The position numbers were made by a program, and so were the translations under genes. DNA of 64,000 nt from Castellaniella denitrificans (GTDB taxonomy: Bacteria > Pseudomonadota > Gammaproteobacteria > Burkholderiales > Burkholderiaceae_B). Positions 1 to 7,987 of this stretch are shown here, piece after piece. The notes under the pieces are model-generated. The model saw nothing but the letters and a program-made list of their open reading frames with translations, made no database searches and had not been told where the DNA came from. The stretch is taken from contig NZ_JBHSEZ010000001.1 of the NCBI RefSeq assembly GCF_042653765.1, positions 1,054,001-1,118,000 of the forward strand, read 5' to 3'. Numbering within the stretch: the first letter of the stretch is position 1; every line of letters starts with the position of its first letter.

Positions 1-1896
1 GCCCACGACGGCCGGGACCGGCTCATCGGCTTCCAGGACGGCGCGGCCCGGACCTGGCTGGCCTGGGACGAGGACGGCAGCCTGGCCGCCCGCCTCGACC
101 GGCCCATCGGCCCGCCGGATGCCTCGCGCGCCGGCCGCATGCGGGCCGGACCGCGAGACGCCGCGCTTCGGCCCGCTGAAACGCCGGAGACGGAAGGCGC
201 GGGCGCGGCCCTGCCCGAGATCCCCCGCGACGCCGCCGGCCTGCCCCTCGCGGTCGGCGGCCGCGCGCTGCGCCACCAGGCCCAGGGCCGGCTGGCCGAG
301 ATCCTGGAAGGCGGCCGGCCCCTGGTCCGCTACGCCTACAACGCCCGGGGCCAGCGGATCCGCCGCGTCCGGGACGGGGAAGAAACCGAACGCTATTACC
401 TGGACAACCGCCTGGCGGCGATCTGGCGGCGTCCGGCTCCCGAACCGCCCGGCGGCACCCGGTCCGGAACCGGGCCCGCCCCCGCGCGCTCCCCGGTCTT
501 CGGCGTCACCCAGCGCTACCTGTACGCCGGCGAAGCCCCCGTCGGCCTGCTGCAGACGGAGGCCGACGGCCGGACCCGCCTGTATTACCTGCACGCCGAC
601 CTGCTGGGCGCGCCCGTCCTGGCGACCGACGACGAGCGCGCGGTGCGCTGGGCCGCCGCCTACGACGCCCTGGGCCGCGCGACCCGCCTGCGCGGCGACC
701 TGGACCTGCCGCTGCGCAGGCCGGGCCAGGACGAAGATCCGGCGACGGGCTGGCACGACAACGTCTTCCGCACCTTCCTGCCAGGACGCGGCCACTACCT
801 GGAGCCCGACCCCCTGGGGCCGCTGCCCGGCCAGCAGGCCCTGGGCTACGCCGCCCAGCAGCCCCTGCGTCACGCCGATCCCCTGGGCCTGATCCTGCTG
901 GCCTTCGACGGCACGCGCTACGGGCCGCGCAACCAGGGCAACGTCTGGAAGCTCGCCCAGGCCTACGAGGACGGCCCGGCCTACTACCACGCCGGACCCG
1001 GCAACGCCTACTACGCCGACTGGGACGCGGTCACCGCCGCCGGCAGCCGCCAGATCCTGAGGAACCAGTGGCAGTCCCTGCTCAACGCCCTGGACCGGGC
1101 GCAGGGCGCCGCCGTGCCGGTGCCCATCGACATCCTGGGCTATTCGCGCGGAGCGGCCCTGGCCCGCGACTTCGCCAACCGCATCGCGCGGCACACCCGC
1201 GACGGCTGGTTCTCCTACGACGATCCGCTGCGCGGGACCATCGGCCTGTGCGTCGACCTGCGCTTCCTGGGCCTGTTCGACACCGTGGCGCAATTCGGGC
1301 TGCTGGGCGCGGCCAACGCCGGCTTCGACCTGGGCATCGCCGGCGCCTGGCACTGGGTGGCGCACGCCGTGGCCCTGCACGAGCTGCGCGCCCTGTTTCC
1401 CCTGGTCTCGGCGGCCGGCGACGCGGGCAACACGGTCGAAGCGCCCTTCATCGGCGCCCACGCCGACATCGGCGGCGGCCTGCTGCTCGACGAGCGGCTG
1501 CGGCCCATCCCGGACGGCGACCTGTCGGACGTGGCCCTGAACTGGATGCGCTGGCAGGCCCTGGCCGCCCTGGTGCCCCTGGCGGAACTGGCGCCCGACG
1601 ACAGGACGGTGTCCAGCCCGCTGCTGCACGACGAGCGCGGCCCCGCCCTGCGCGGCCTGCCGCCGGGCGACCGGACGCTGCAGGACGCCGCCACGCGGCC
1701 GATCGGCCCCCAGGGCGCGGACCCGCGCCTGGGCGATGCGCAGCGGCGGATCGTCGAAGCCTTCATCCGTCGCGCCGACGTCCCGGACGGAAGTCCGGGG
1801 TCCGTCGCCGGCACCGTGGACATGGCGGCCTACGGCGCCTGGCTGGAAGCCGAACGCGGCCTGCCCGGGATGGCCGCCGCGGCACGGCGGCCTTGA
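1..1896 (+). CDS. Rhs-family protein with C-terminal DUF2235 (Tle1-like) lipase domain, 5' truncated by window
   Basis: The reading frame is open from base 1, so only the last 631 residues are visible. Residues 1-297 are RHS core: YD-type repeats, a YYLHADLLG segment (the family's YYYHTDHLG), and two DPLG motifs at residues 270 and 293, 19 residues apart, close to the DPxG-x18-DPxG self-cleavage signature of Rhs proteins. From about residue 298 a DUF2235 alpha/beta-hydrolase domain follows: FDGT near its start, the nucleophile elbow GYSRG (380-384, Ser382), a LGLFDTV segment and PFIGAHADIGGG. Known: this pairing occurs in type VI secretion Rhs effectors whose tips are phospholipases. Inference: an antibacterial lipase effector. 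No immunity-like gene lies before argS, 117 bases downstream. The upstream VgrG/EagR-type partners, if any, are outside the window. Confidence 0.85.
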   Translation, partial: AHDGRDRLIGFQDGAARTWLAWDEDGSLAARLDRPIGPPDASRAGRMRAGPRDAALRPAETPETEGAGAALPEIPRDAAGLPLAVGGRALRHQAQGRLAEILEGGRPLVRYAYNARGQRIRRVRDGEETERYYLDNRLAAIWRRPAPEPPGGTRSGTGPAPARSPVFGVTQRYLYAGEAPVGLLQTEADGRTRLYYLHADLLGAPVLATDDERAVRWAAAYDALGRATRLRGDLDLPLRRPGQDEDPATGWHDNVFRTFLPGRGHYLEPDPLGPLPGQQALGYAAQQPLRHADPLGLILLAFDGTRYGPRNQGNVWKLAQAYEDGPAYYHAGPGNAYYADWDAVTAAGSRQILRNQWQSLLNALDRAQGAAVPVPIDILGYSRGAALARDFANRIARHTRDGWFSYDDPLRGTIGLCVDLRFLGLFDTVAQFGLLGAANAGFDLGIAGAWHWVAHAVALHELRALFPLVSAAGDAGNTVEAPFIGAHADIGGGLLLDERLRPIPDGDLSDVALNWMRWQALAALVPLAELAPDDRTVSSPLLHDERGPALRGLPPGDRTLQDAATRPIGPQGADPRLGDAQRRIVEAFIRRADVPDGSPGSVAGTVDMAAYGAWLEAERGLPGMAAAARRP

Positions 1897-2013
1897 GGAA
1901 TCTCTGAACCAGTCCTCGCGCCGCGTGCCTCTGCGGATTCGCTTTCCGCCCGACTTATCCAGAGGTTCCTGAAATCGGGCTATCATTTCGGGATCCCCTC
2001 AGATACGGACACC

Positions 2014-3696
2014 ATGCTACCCGAGCAACACACCCGGCTCATCGCCATCCTGCGCTCCGTCCTGGACACCCTGATCCCCGGCCAGCCCCTGGACATCACC
2101 CTCGAACGCCCGAAAGTCGCCGCCCACGGCGACGTGGCCAGCAACGTCGCCATGCAGGCCGCACGCGCGGCCCGGCGCAACCCGCGCGAGCTGGCCCAGG
2201 CCGTCGCGGCGGGCGTCCTGGCCCACCCGGACGCGGCCGGACTGATCGCCTCGGCCGAGGTCGCCGGACCGGGCTTCATCAATTTCCGCCTGTCGGCCGC
2301 CGCCCACCAGGCCGTCCTGGACGCCATCCAGGCCCAGGGCGAACGCTACGGCCACCGGCCCGCCACCGACGAGCGCGTGCTGGTGGAATTCGTCTCCGCC
2401 AACCCCACCGGCCCGCTGCACGTCGGCCACGCCCGCCAGGCGGCGCTGGGGGACTCCATCTGCCGCCTGTTCGCCACCCAGGGCGCCCAGGTCTCGCGCG
2501 AGTTCTACTACAACGACGCCGGCAACCAGATCCACAACCTGGCGATCAGCGTCCAGGCCCGGGCGCGCGGCATCGAGCCCGACGACCCCGCCTTTCCCGC
2601 CGACGGCTACCGGGGCGAATACATCCAGGACATCGCGCGCGACTACCTGGCCCACGCCACCGTCCAGGCCAGCGACGGCGACCCCATCCAGGCGTCCGGC
2701 GACCTCGACGACCTGGACGCCATCCGGCGCTTCGCCGTGGCCTACCTGCGCCGCGAACAGGACCTGGACCTGCAGGCCTTCGACCTGCGCTTCGACAACT
2801 ACTACCTGGAAAGCTCGCTCTACACCAGCGGCCGCGTCGAACGCACCGTCCAGGCCCTGATCGACGCGGGCCACACCTACGAACGGGACGGCGCGCTGTG
2901 GCTGCGCACCACCGAACTGGGCACCGGCGACGACAAGGACCGCGTCATGCGCAAGTCCGAGGGCGGCTACACCTATTTCGTGCCGGACGTGGCCTACCAC
3001 GTCGCCAAATGGGAACGCGGCTTCCGCCACGCCATCAACATCCAGGGCACCGACCACCACGGCACCATCGCCCGCGTGCGCGCGGGCCTGCAGGGCCTGG
3101 GCCTGGGCATCCCGGCCGATTACCCGGCCTACGTGCTGCACAAGATGGTGCGCGTGATGCGCGACGGTGCCGAGGTCAAGATCTCCAAGCGCGCCGGCAG
3201 CTACGTCACGCTGCGCGACCTGATCGACTGGGTCGGGCGCGACGCGGTGCGCTTCTTCCTGGCCCAGCGCCGCGCCGATTCCGAATTCGTCTTCGACATC
3301 GACCTGGCCCTGTCGCACAGCGAGGAAAACCCGGTCTACTACATCCAGTACGCGCACGCCCGCATCCACTCGCTGCTGCGCCAGCACGACGCCGGCAGCC
3401 AAGCACGGGCGGCGGACCCGTCCCTGCTGACGGCCCCCACCGAAATCACGCTGCTGCAGCGCCTGGCCGAATACCCCGGCGTGCTGACGCAGGCCGCCCG
3501 CGAACTGGCTCCGCACCAGTTGGCGTTCTGGCTGCGCGACTGCGCCGCCGACTTCCACGCCTGGTACAACGCCGAGCGCATCCTGGTGGACGACCCCGCC
3601 CTGGGCGCCGCCCGCCTGCGCCTGGCCCGCGCCACCGCCCAGGTGATCGCCAACGGCCTGGGCCTGCTGGGGGTCGGCGCCCCCGAGCGCATGTAG
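2014..3696 (+). CDS. argS: Arginyl-tRNA synthetase
   Basis: Class I aminoacyl-tRNA synthetase charging tRNA-Arg in the cytoplasm. The 560 residues match the usual bacterial ArgS length. The N-terminal Add1 domain precedes the HIGH-type motif HVGH (residues 136-139, inside NPTGPLHVGHARQ). The KMSKS-like loop reads KISKRAG, a form common in ArgS. The segment EENPVYYIQYAHAR and a C-terminal DALR anticodon-binding domain (about 440-560) complete the family pattern. The start ATG follows a short leader, and the first residues MLPEQHTRL resemble betaproteobacterial ArgS. The next gene begins one base after its stop, so argS and the SPOR protein are probably cotranscribed. Confidence 0.97.
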   Translation: MLPEQHTRLIAILRSVLDTLIPGQPLDITLERPKVAAHGDVASNVAMQAARAARRNPRELAQAVAAGVLAHPDAAGLIASAEVAGPGFINFRLSAAAHQAVLDAIQAQGERYGHRPATDERVLVEFVSANPTGPLHVGHARQAALGDSICRLFATQGAQVSREFYYNDAGNQIHNLAISVQARARGIEPDDPAFPADGYRGEYIQDIARDYLAHATVQASDGDPIQASGDLDDLDAIRRFAVAYLRREQDLDLQAFDLRFDNYYLESSLYTSGRVERTVQALIDAGHTYERDGALWLRTTELGTGDDKDRVMRKSEGGYTYFVPDVAYHVAKWERGFRHAINIQGTDHHGTIARVRAGLQGLGLGIPADYPAYVLHKMVRVMRDGAEVKISKRAGSYVTLRDLIDWVGRDAVRFFLAQRRADSEFVFDIDLALSHSEENPVYYIQYAHARIHSLLRQHDAGSQARAADPSLLTAPTEITLLQRLAEYPGVLTQAARELAPHQLAFWLRDCAADFHAWYNAERILVDDPALGAARLRLARATAQVIANGLGLLGVGAPERM

Positions 3697-3697
3697 C

Positions 3698-4393
3698 ATG
3701 GCCACCCGCAAGAAATCCTCGCGGTCGGGCAGCGCCTGGTTCGGCCTGGTCCTGGGCATGGTGCTCGGGGTGGCGGCCGCGGTGGCCGTGGCCCTGTTCG
3801 TCACCAAGGCCCCGATGCCCTTCAAGGACAAGGCCAGCCGCGACGCCCCGACCACCCTGTTGCCGGACGTGAAGAACGCTCCGGATCCGAACATCGCCCT
3901 GTACGGCAAGGACGGACCGGCGGGCACCCGCTCGGCCGCCCAGGGCGGCAGCGGCACCAATCCGCCGGCCCCGGCGCCGGAACCCGGCGCACCGCCGGAA
4001 AATCCCCTGTCCGACGCCATCGGCCAGATCATCGCCGGGCTGGACAAGCCCGAGGTCAAGTCCGCCCCGGCGCCAGCCGTCCCCCCGGCCGCGCCGCAGA
4101 CGAGCCAGCCCATTCCGCCGCCGCCCCCCCCGCCGCCCGCCGCCCGGCCGGCGCCCGGCACGCAGACCACCTATTACCTGCAGACCGGGGCCTTCCGCTC
4201 ACAGAAAGAAGCCCAGGCCATGCTGGCCCGGGTCGTGCTGCTGGGCCTGCCGGTGCGCATCGAAGCCGGCGAGTCCAACGGCACCCCCATCAACCGCGTG
4301 CGCGTCGGCCCCTTCAAGGGCATCGACGAAATGAACCGCGCCCGGGCCCGCCTGGGCGACGAAAAGATCGAATCGACCGTCGTCCGCCCCTGA
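3698..4393 (+). CDS. SPOR-domain membrane protein (FtsN-like)
   Basis: A 231-residue bitopic protein. It has a short basic cytoplasmic N-terminus (KKSSR), one transmembrane helix at about 13-35, a long Pro/Ala-rich periplasmic linker including a run of prolines at about 139-147, and a C-terminal SPOR domain at about 157-231 (begins YYLQTGAF, ends ESTVVRP). SPOR domains bind denuded septal peptidoglycan, so a role in cell division like that of FtsN is likely. Placement after argS is the same as for ftsN-like genes in related betaproteobacteria, to my knowledge. The exact name is not fixed by sequence alone. It starts one base after the argS stop and is followed 23 bases later by dsbA. Confidence 0.88.
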   Translation: MATRKKSSRSGSAWFGLVLGMVLGVAAAVAVALFVTKAPMPFKDKASRDAPTTLLPDVKNAPDPNIALYGKDGPAGTRSAAQGGSGTNPPAPAPEPGAPPENPLSDAIGQIIAGLDKPEVKSAPAPAVPPAAPQTSQPIPPPPPPPPAARPAPGTQTTYYLQTGAFRSQKEAQAMLARVVLLGLPVRIEAGESNGTPINRVRVGPFKGIDEMNRARARLGDEKIESTVVRP

Positions 4394-4416
4394 ACCGCCT
4401 CTCCAAGGAGCCCACC

Positions 4417-5043
4417 ATGAAGATCGCTCTGTTTTCCCGTCTCGCGTCGGGCCTGGTCCTGGGCCTGGCCGCGCTGGCCATGACGCCCGCCCAGGCGGCG
4501 CCCTACGACACGCTCGATCCGGTCCAGCCTTCGGACACCCCGGGCAAGATCGAGGTCCTGGAATTCTTCTTCTACACCTGCCCGCACTGCAATCACATCG
4601 AGCCCCTGGTCGAGAAATGGCGCAAGACCCTGCCGGACGGCGTGGCCTTCAAGAGCGTGCCCGTGGCCTTCAACGCCGGCATGCGCGACATGCAGAAGCT
4701 CTACTACACCCTGGAAGCCCTGGACCGGCTGGACCTGCACCCGGCGGTCTTCAAGGCCATCCACGAGCAGCACAAGGACCTGACCCAGGCCAAGGAAATC
4801 ATCGACTGGGCCGTCGCCCAGGGACTGGACCGCCAGGCCTTCACCGACACGTTCAATTCCTTCGGCGTGCAGACCAAGGTCTCCCGCGCCGACGAGCTGA
4901 CCAAGTCCTACCACGTGGAAGGCACGCCGACGCTCGCCATCGGCGGCCGCTACCTGACTTCGCCCGCGCAAACCGGCACCTACCAGAACGCCATCGACGA
5001 GGCCGACAAACTGGTCAAGCAGTTGCTGGCCGGTAAGCAGTAA
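4417..5043 (+). CDS. dsbA: Thiol:disulfide interchange protein DsbA
   Basis: Periplasmic dithiol oxidase that introduces disulfide bonds into exported proteins. The 208-residue precursor has a Sec signal peptide ending near AQAAP (residues 24-29). A thioredoxin-type active site CPHC lies at residues 55-58 (FFYTCPHC), and the cis-Pro loop appears as VEGTPTLAI about residue 170. Length and motif are those of proteobacterial DsbA. A purine-rich ribosome site (AAGGAG) precedes the ATG. It follows the SPOR gene closely and converges on the PLP lyase at 5153. The 109 bases between hold no feature I can name. Confidence 0.95.
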   Translation: MKIALFSRLASGLVLGLAALAMTPAQAAPYDTLDPVQPSDTPGKIEVLEFFFYTCPHCNHIEPLVEKWRKTLPDGVAFKSVPVAFNAGMRDMQKLYYTLEALDRLDLHPAVFKAIHEQHKDLTQAKEIIDWAVAQGLDRQAFTDTFNSFGVQTKVSRADELTKSYHVEGTPTLAIGGRYLTSPAQTGTYQNAIDEADKLVKQLLAGKQ

Positions 5044-5152
5044 GGTTCATCGCTGTCCGCAGCCCGCGGCCGCCTGCTGTCCACCTCGCGGCCCGCGTGC
5101 GGCTCGGATACGCCAGGCGGCGGTCAAGAGGATGTAGATACGAAGTGCCCGC

Positions 5153-6370
5153 CTAGCCGCGCCCAGCCGCCTCGAACGCCTGCGCCAGATCCGCGATCAG
5201 GTCGGCCGGATCCTCCAGGCCGATGTGCAGGCGCAGGACCGTGCCCTTGCGCATGCGCTCGTCGGCGATCCGCGCCCAGTAGCCGTGCGAGGCCAGGGCG
5301 CCGGGTTCGACCTGCGTGACCAGGCTTTCGTAGCCGCCCCAGGAATACCCGATCCCGAACAGCCGCAGGCCGTCGATCAGGCGGCGCACCTGGGGTTCGG
5401 TGAAATCCACCGCCACGGACAGCAGGCCGTTGGCCCCCGTCGCGTCGCGCCGCCACAGCGCATGGCCCGCGTCGTCCGGCCATGCGGGGAAGAAGATCCG
5501 CGACACCTGGGGCTGGGCGTCCAGCCAGCGGCAGACCTCCATCGCGTGTTCCGCGCAGGCGCGCAGGCGCACCCCCAGGGTGCGCGCCCCGCGCAGCGCC
5601 AGCCAGGCGTCGTCCGCGCTGACGGTGCTGCCCAGGGCGTAGTGGGTCTCGTGCAGCCTGCCGACCAGCGCCGGATCGCGGGCCACGGCCGCGCCCAGCA
5701 TCAGGTCGGAATGCCCGCCGAGATACTTGGTGGCCGCGGTCACCGACACGTCGGCCCCCAACGCCAGGGGCCGGTAGATGTAGCCCGCGCCCCAGGTGTT
5801 GTCGGCCACCACGGTCAGGCCCTGCTCGTGCGCCCAGCGCGCCAAGGCGGGCAGGTCCAGCATTTCCATCAGCAGCGAGCCCGGGGATTCCAGGTACAGC
5901 ACCCGGGTCTCGGGGCGCAGGGCGGCCCGCAGGCTGTCGAGGTCGCCGCGCACGAAATCCATGGCCACGCCCATGCGCGACAGCACGGTCTTGTGGAAGT
6001 AGCGCACCGGCCCGTACACGCAGTCCACGACCAGGGCGTGGTCGCCCTGGCCCAGCAGGGCCATCAGCGCCATGCTGATGGCCGCCATGCCGGACGGCGC
6101 CAGGAACGCCCGTTCCCCGCCTTCCAGGCGGCACAGCAGCGTTTCCAGGGCCTCGTGGGTCTGCAGGCCGACCCGGCCGTAGGTGGGTACGCGCTCGCCG
6201 CGCTGCTTGGCCGCCTGGGCGCGGTCCAGCACGTCCATCGAGGCGAAGCGCACCGTGCTGGCGCGGTACGAGGGCAGGGCCACCGGCCCGGAGCCGGTGA
6301 CGGGGTCCAGGGGGGCCTGGCCGATGTGCTGCAGCAGGGTGTCGGTGCGATCGGAATCGTGGAATGTCAT
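5153..6370 (-). CDS. metC: Cystathionine beta-lyase-like Cys/Met-metabolism PLP enzyme
   Basis: A 405-residue fold-type I PLP enzyme of the Cys/Met metabolism family. The PLP lysine is K215 in ATKYLGGHSD. Other family marks are the Tyr-Gly pair in PTYGRVG (residues 62-68), SGMAAIS (93-99) and ADNTWGAGY (189-197). The absence of cysteine-biosynthesis partners and the GHSDLM segment favour cystathionine beta-lyase (homocysteine formation) over gamma-synthase, but substrate is not proven. The ATG at 6370 sits 4 bases after the stop of the MBL-fold gene, so the two are a transcription unit read from about 7.45 kb. The frame stays open upstream of this ATG, but that part is a shadow of the neighbouring gene. 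Confidence 0.85.
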   Translation of the reverse strand: MTFHDSDRTDTLLQHIGQAPLDPVTGSGPVALPSYRASTVRFASMDVLDRAQAAKQRGERVPTYGRVGLQTHEALETLLCRLEGGERAFLAPSGMAAISMALMALLGQGDHALVVDCVYGPVRYFHKTVLSRMGVAMDFVRGDLDSLRAALRPETRVLYLESPGSLLMEMLDLPALARWAHEQGLTVVADNTWGAGYIYRPLALGADVSVTAATKYLGGHSDLMLGAAVARDPALVGRLHETHYALGSTVSADDAWLALRGARTLGVRLRACAEHAMEVCRWLDAQPQVSRIFFPAWPDDAGHALWRRDATGANGLLSVAVDFTEPQVRRLIDGLRLFGIGYSWGGYESLVTQVEPGALASHGYWARIADERMRKGTVLRLHIGLEDPADLIADLAQAFEAAGRG

Positions 6371-6374
6371 GGAC

Positions 6375-7451
6375 TCAGATTTTCTGGAAACGGTACACCC
6401 CGTCTTCGCCCAGGATGCGGCGCAGGGATCCCTGGAAGTATAGGGCGTGCAGGTGGGCGATGGATTCGCCCATGGCGAAGGACAGCTGGTGCATGTCCAG
6501 CTTGCGGCGGAACAGCACGGGCAGCAGGTCGTGGGCGCTGCGCGGCTGCGTGCAGGCGGCCAGGACCTCGTCCAGGCGCTCGGCATGGTGCGCCCGCTGC
6601 TGGGCGATGCGCCGGTGCAGGCCCCGGAAGGGCCGGCCGTGGGACGGCAGCACCAGGGTGTCCCCGGGCAGGTCGTCGTAGGCGGACAGCGAATCCAGGT
6701 ACAGGCGCAGGGGATCGGACTCGGGTTCCAGGTCGAACACGCTGACGTTGGTGGAAATGCGTGGCAATACCATGTCGCCCGAGATCAGCGTGCCCAGGTC
6801 CGGACACCACAGCGAGACGTGTTCGGGCGCGTGGCCGTAGCCGACGATGACCCGCCAGCCGCGCCCGCCGATGGACACTTCCTGCCCGTGCATCAGGCGG
6901 TGGAAGCGGGACGGCATGCCGGGCACCAGGCGGACGTAGTAGTCGTGGCGGGCGCGGATCATGTCCAGCGCCTGCGGATCAGCCAGGCCGTGGCGGGCGA
7001 AATGCCGCGCCGCGCCCCCGCCGGACGGACCGCTGCCCTCGGCCGAGGAATCCGCCACCGACGATCCCGACCACAGCCGGGCCACCGCGTAGTCCGTCAT
7101 GGACATCCACAGCGGCGCCTGCCAGCGCTCGCACAGCCAGTGAGCCAGGCCGACGTGGTCCGGATGCATGTGGGTGACCAGCACGCGCAGCACCGGCAGG
7201 CCGTCCAGCGCCTGGGCGAACACGGTTTCCCAGCAGTCGCGGACCTCGGCCCGGTCGATGCCGCAGTCGACCACCGTCCAGCCCTCGCGGCCGTCGACGC
7301 GGTCGCGCAGCAGCCACAGGTTGATGTGGTCCAGGGCGAAGGGCAGCGGCATGCGGATCCAGCGCACGTCCGCCGCCACGTCCCGCGCGCGGCCGGCCTC
7401 GGGCAGGGCGTCGCCCCAGGGATAATCCAGTTCGTTCTCCAGCGGATTCAT
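6375..7451 (-). CDS. MBL-fold metallo-hydrolase
   Basis: A 358-residue metallo-beta-lactamase-fold protein. The metal-binding motif HMHPDH is at residues 94-99 (H94, H96, D98, H99), followed by further ligand candidates GYGHAPEH and SGDMVLP in the middle and a C-terminal helical segment with SHGRPF, typical of the glyoxalase II/RNase Z-like branch. No signal peptide, so cytoplasmic. The substrate cannot be named. It is the first gene of a unit with the downstream PLP lyase and is divergent from liuR. A GGAGA ribosome site precedes the ATG. Possible control by the LiuR palindrome in the shared upstream region. Confidence 0.8.
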   Translation of the reverse strand: MNPLENELDYPWGDALPEAGRARDVAADVRWIRMPLPFALDHINLWLLRDRVDGREGWTVVDCGIDRAEVRDCWETVFAQALDGLPVLRVLVTHMHPDHVGLAHWLCERWQAPLWMSMTDYAVARLWSGSSVADSSAEGSGPSGGGAARHFARHGLADPQALDMIRARHDYYVRLVPGMPSRFHRLMHGQEVSIGGRGWRVIVGYGHAPEHVSLWCPDLGTLISGDMVLPRISTNVSVFDLEPESDPLRLYLDSLSAYDDLPGDTLVLPSHGRPFRGLHRRIAQQRAHHAERLDEVLAACTQPRSAHDLLPVLFRRKLDMHQLSFAMGESIAHLHALYFQGSLRRILGEDGVYRFQKI

Positions 7452-7487
7452 GCCGTGTCTCCATGAGGATTCGGGTTTTCTCTCATC

Positions 7488-7535
7488 ATTATGTCAGAGT
7501 TTTTGCTTTACGTTAACGTAAACGTAATTCATAAT
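7488..7535. promoter_or_regulatory. Divergent promoter region with 16-bp LiuR-type palindrome
   Basis: The perfect palindrome TTTACGTTAACGTAAA occupies 7507-7522, followed by a further ACGTAA half-element to 7527. On the plus strand TTTACG (7507-7512) and CATAAT (7530-7535) are 17 bases apart, so the palindrome would overlap the -35 box and spacer of liuR. On the minus strand a CATAAT lies at 7488-7493 as a -10 candidate for the MBL-fold gene. Known: LiuR, a MerR-family repressor, binds short ACGT-rich inverted repeats upstream of liu operons. Inferred: this is the autoregulatory LiuR operator and may also affect the divergent unit. Confidence 0.7.
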
Positions 7536-7579
7536 AGGCACTGATTCCACCCCCCCCGTTTCGCGCTTCATCCCACCCC

Positions 7580-7987
7580 ATGAGCCAAGCCACCTGGACG
7601 ATTTCCGAGCTTGCCCGCGAATTCGGCGTCACGCCGCGCACGATCCGCTTCTACGAGGATCAGGGCATCGTCAGCCCGGCGCGCGAAGGCCGCAACCGCG
7701 TCTACGCCCCGCGCGACCGCACGCGGCTCAAGCTCGCCCTGCGCGGGCGGCGGCTGGGACTGCAGCTGTCCGAAATCGTCACCCTGATCGATCTGTACGA
7801 CCGCGGCGGCGCCAACAGCGAAGCGCAGCTGCGGCAATACGCCGAAGTCCTCGCCAACCACCGCGCAAAGCTGGAACAGCAGCGGCGCGACCTGGACGAG
7901 ACCCTGAAAGAAATCCGCCGCCAGCAGGCCGAATGCGAAGCGCTGCTGCTGGCGCGCCATCCACGACACCAGGAGACCACCCCATGA
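7580..7987 (+). CDS. liuR: MerR-family transcriptional regulator LiuR
   Basis: A 135-residue MerR-type regulator. The winged helix-turn-helix is at about residues 6-75 (ISELAREFGVTPRTIRFYED, then a recognition wing with RNRVYAPRDR), followed by a dimerising coiled coil at about 85-125 (QLRQYAEVLANHRAKLEQQ). No cysteine pattern for metal sensing is present in the effector region. Position directly before isovaleryl-CoA dehydrogenase identifies it as LiuR, regulator of branched-chain amino acid catabolism. The TGA stop overlaps the ATG of liuA (ATGA), indicating translational coupling. A palindrome at 7507-7522 is its probable operator. Confidence 0.88.
   Translation: MSQATWTISELAREFGVTPRTIRFYEDQGIVSPAREGRNRVYAPRDRTRLKLALRGRRLGLQLSEIVTLIDLYDRGGANSEAQLRQYAEVLANHRAKLEQQRRDLDETLKEIRRQQAECEALLLARHPRHQETTP

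Noticed and set aside
4111..4150. Run of C/G-rich triplets as a regulatory repeat
   Set aside because: It encodes the polyproline linker of the SPOR protein.
2017..4170. 717-codon open frame antisense to argS and the SPOR gene
   Set aside because: Low-complexity Gly/Val/Gln-rich translation with no domain. It mirrors the real genes.
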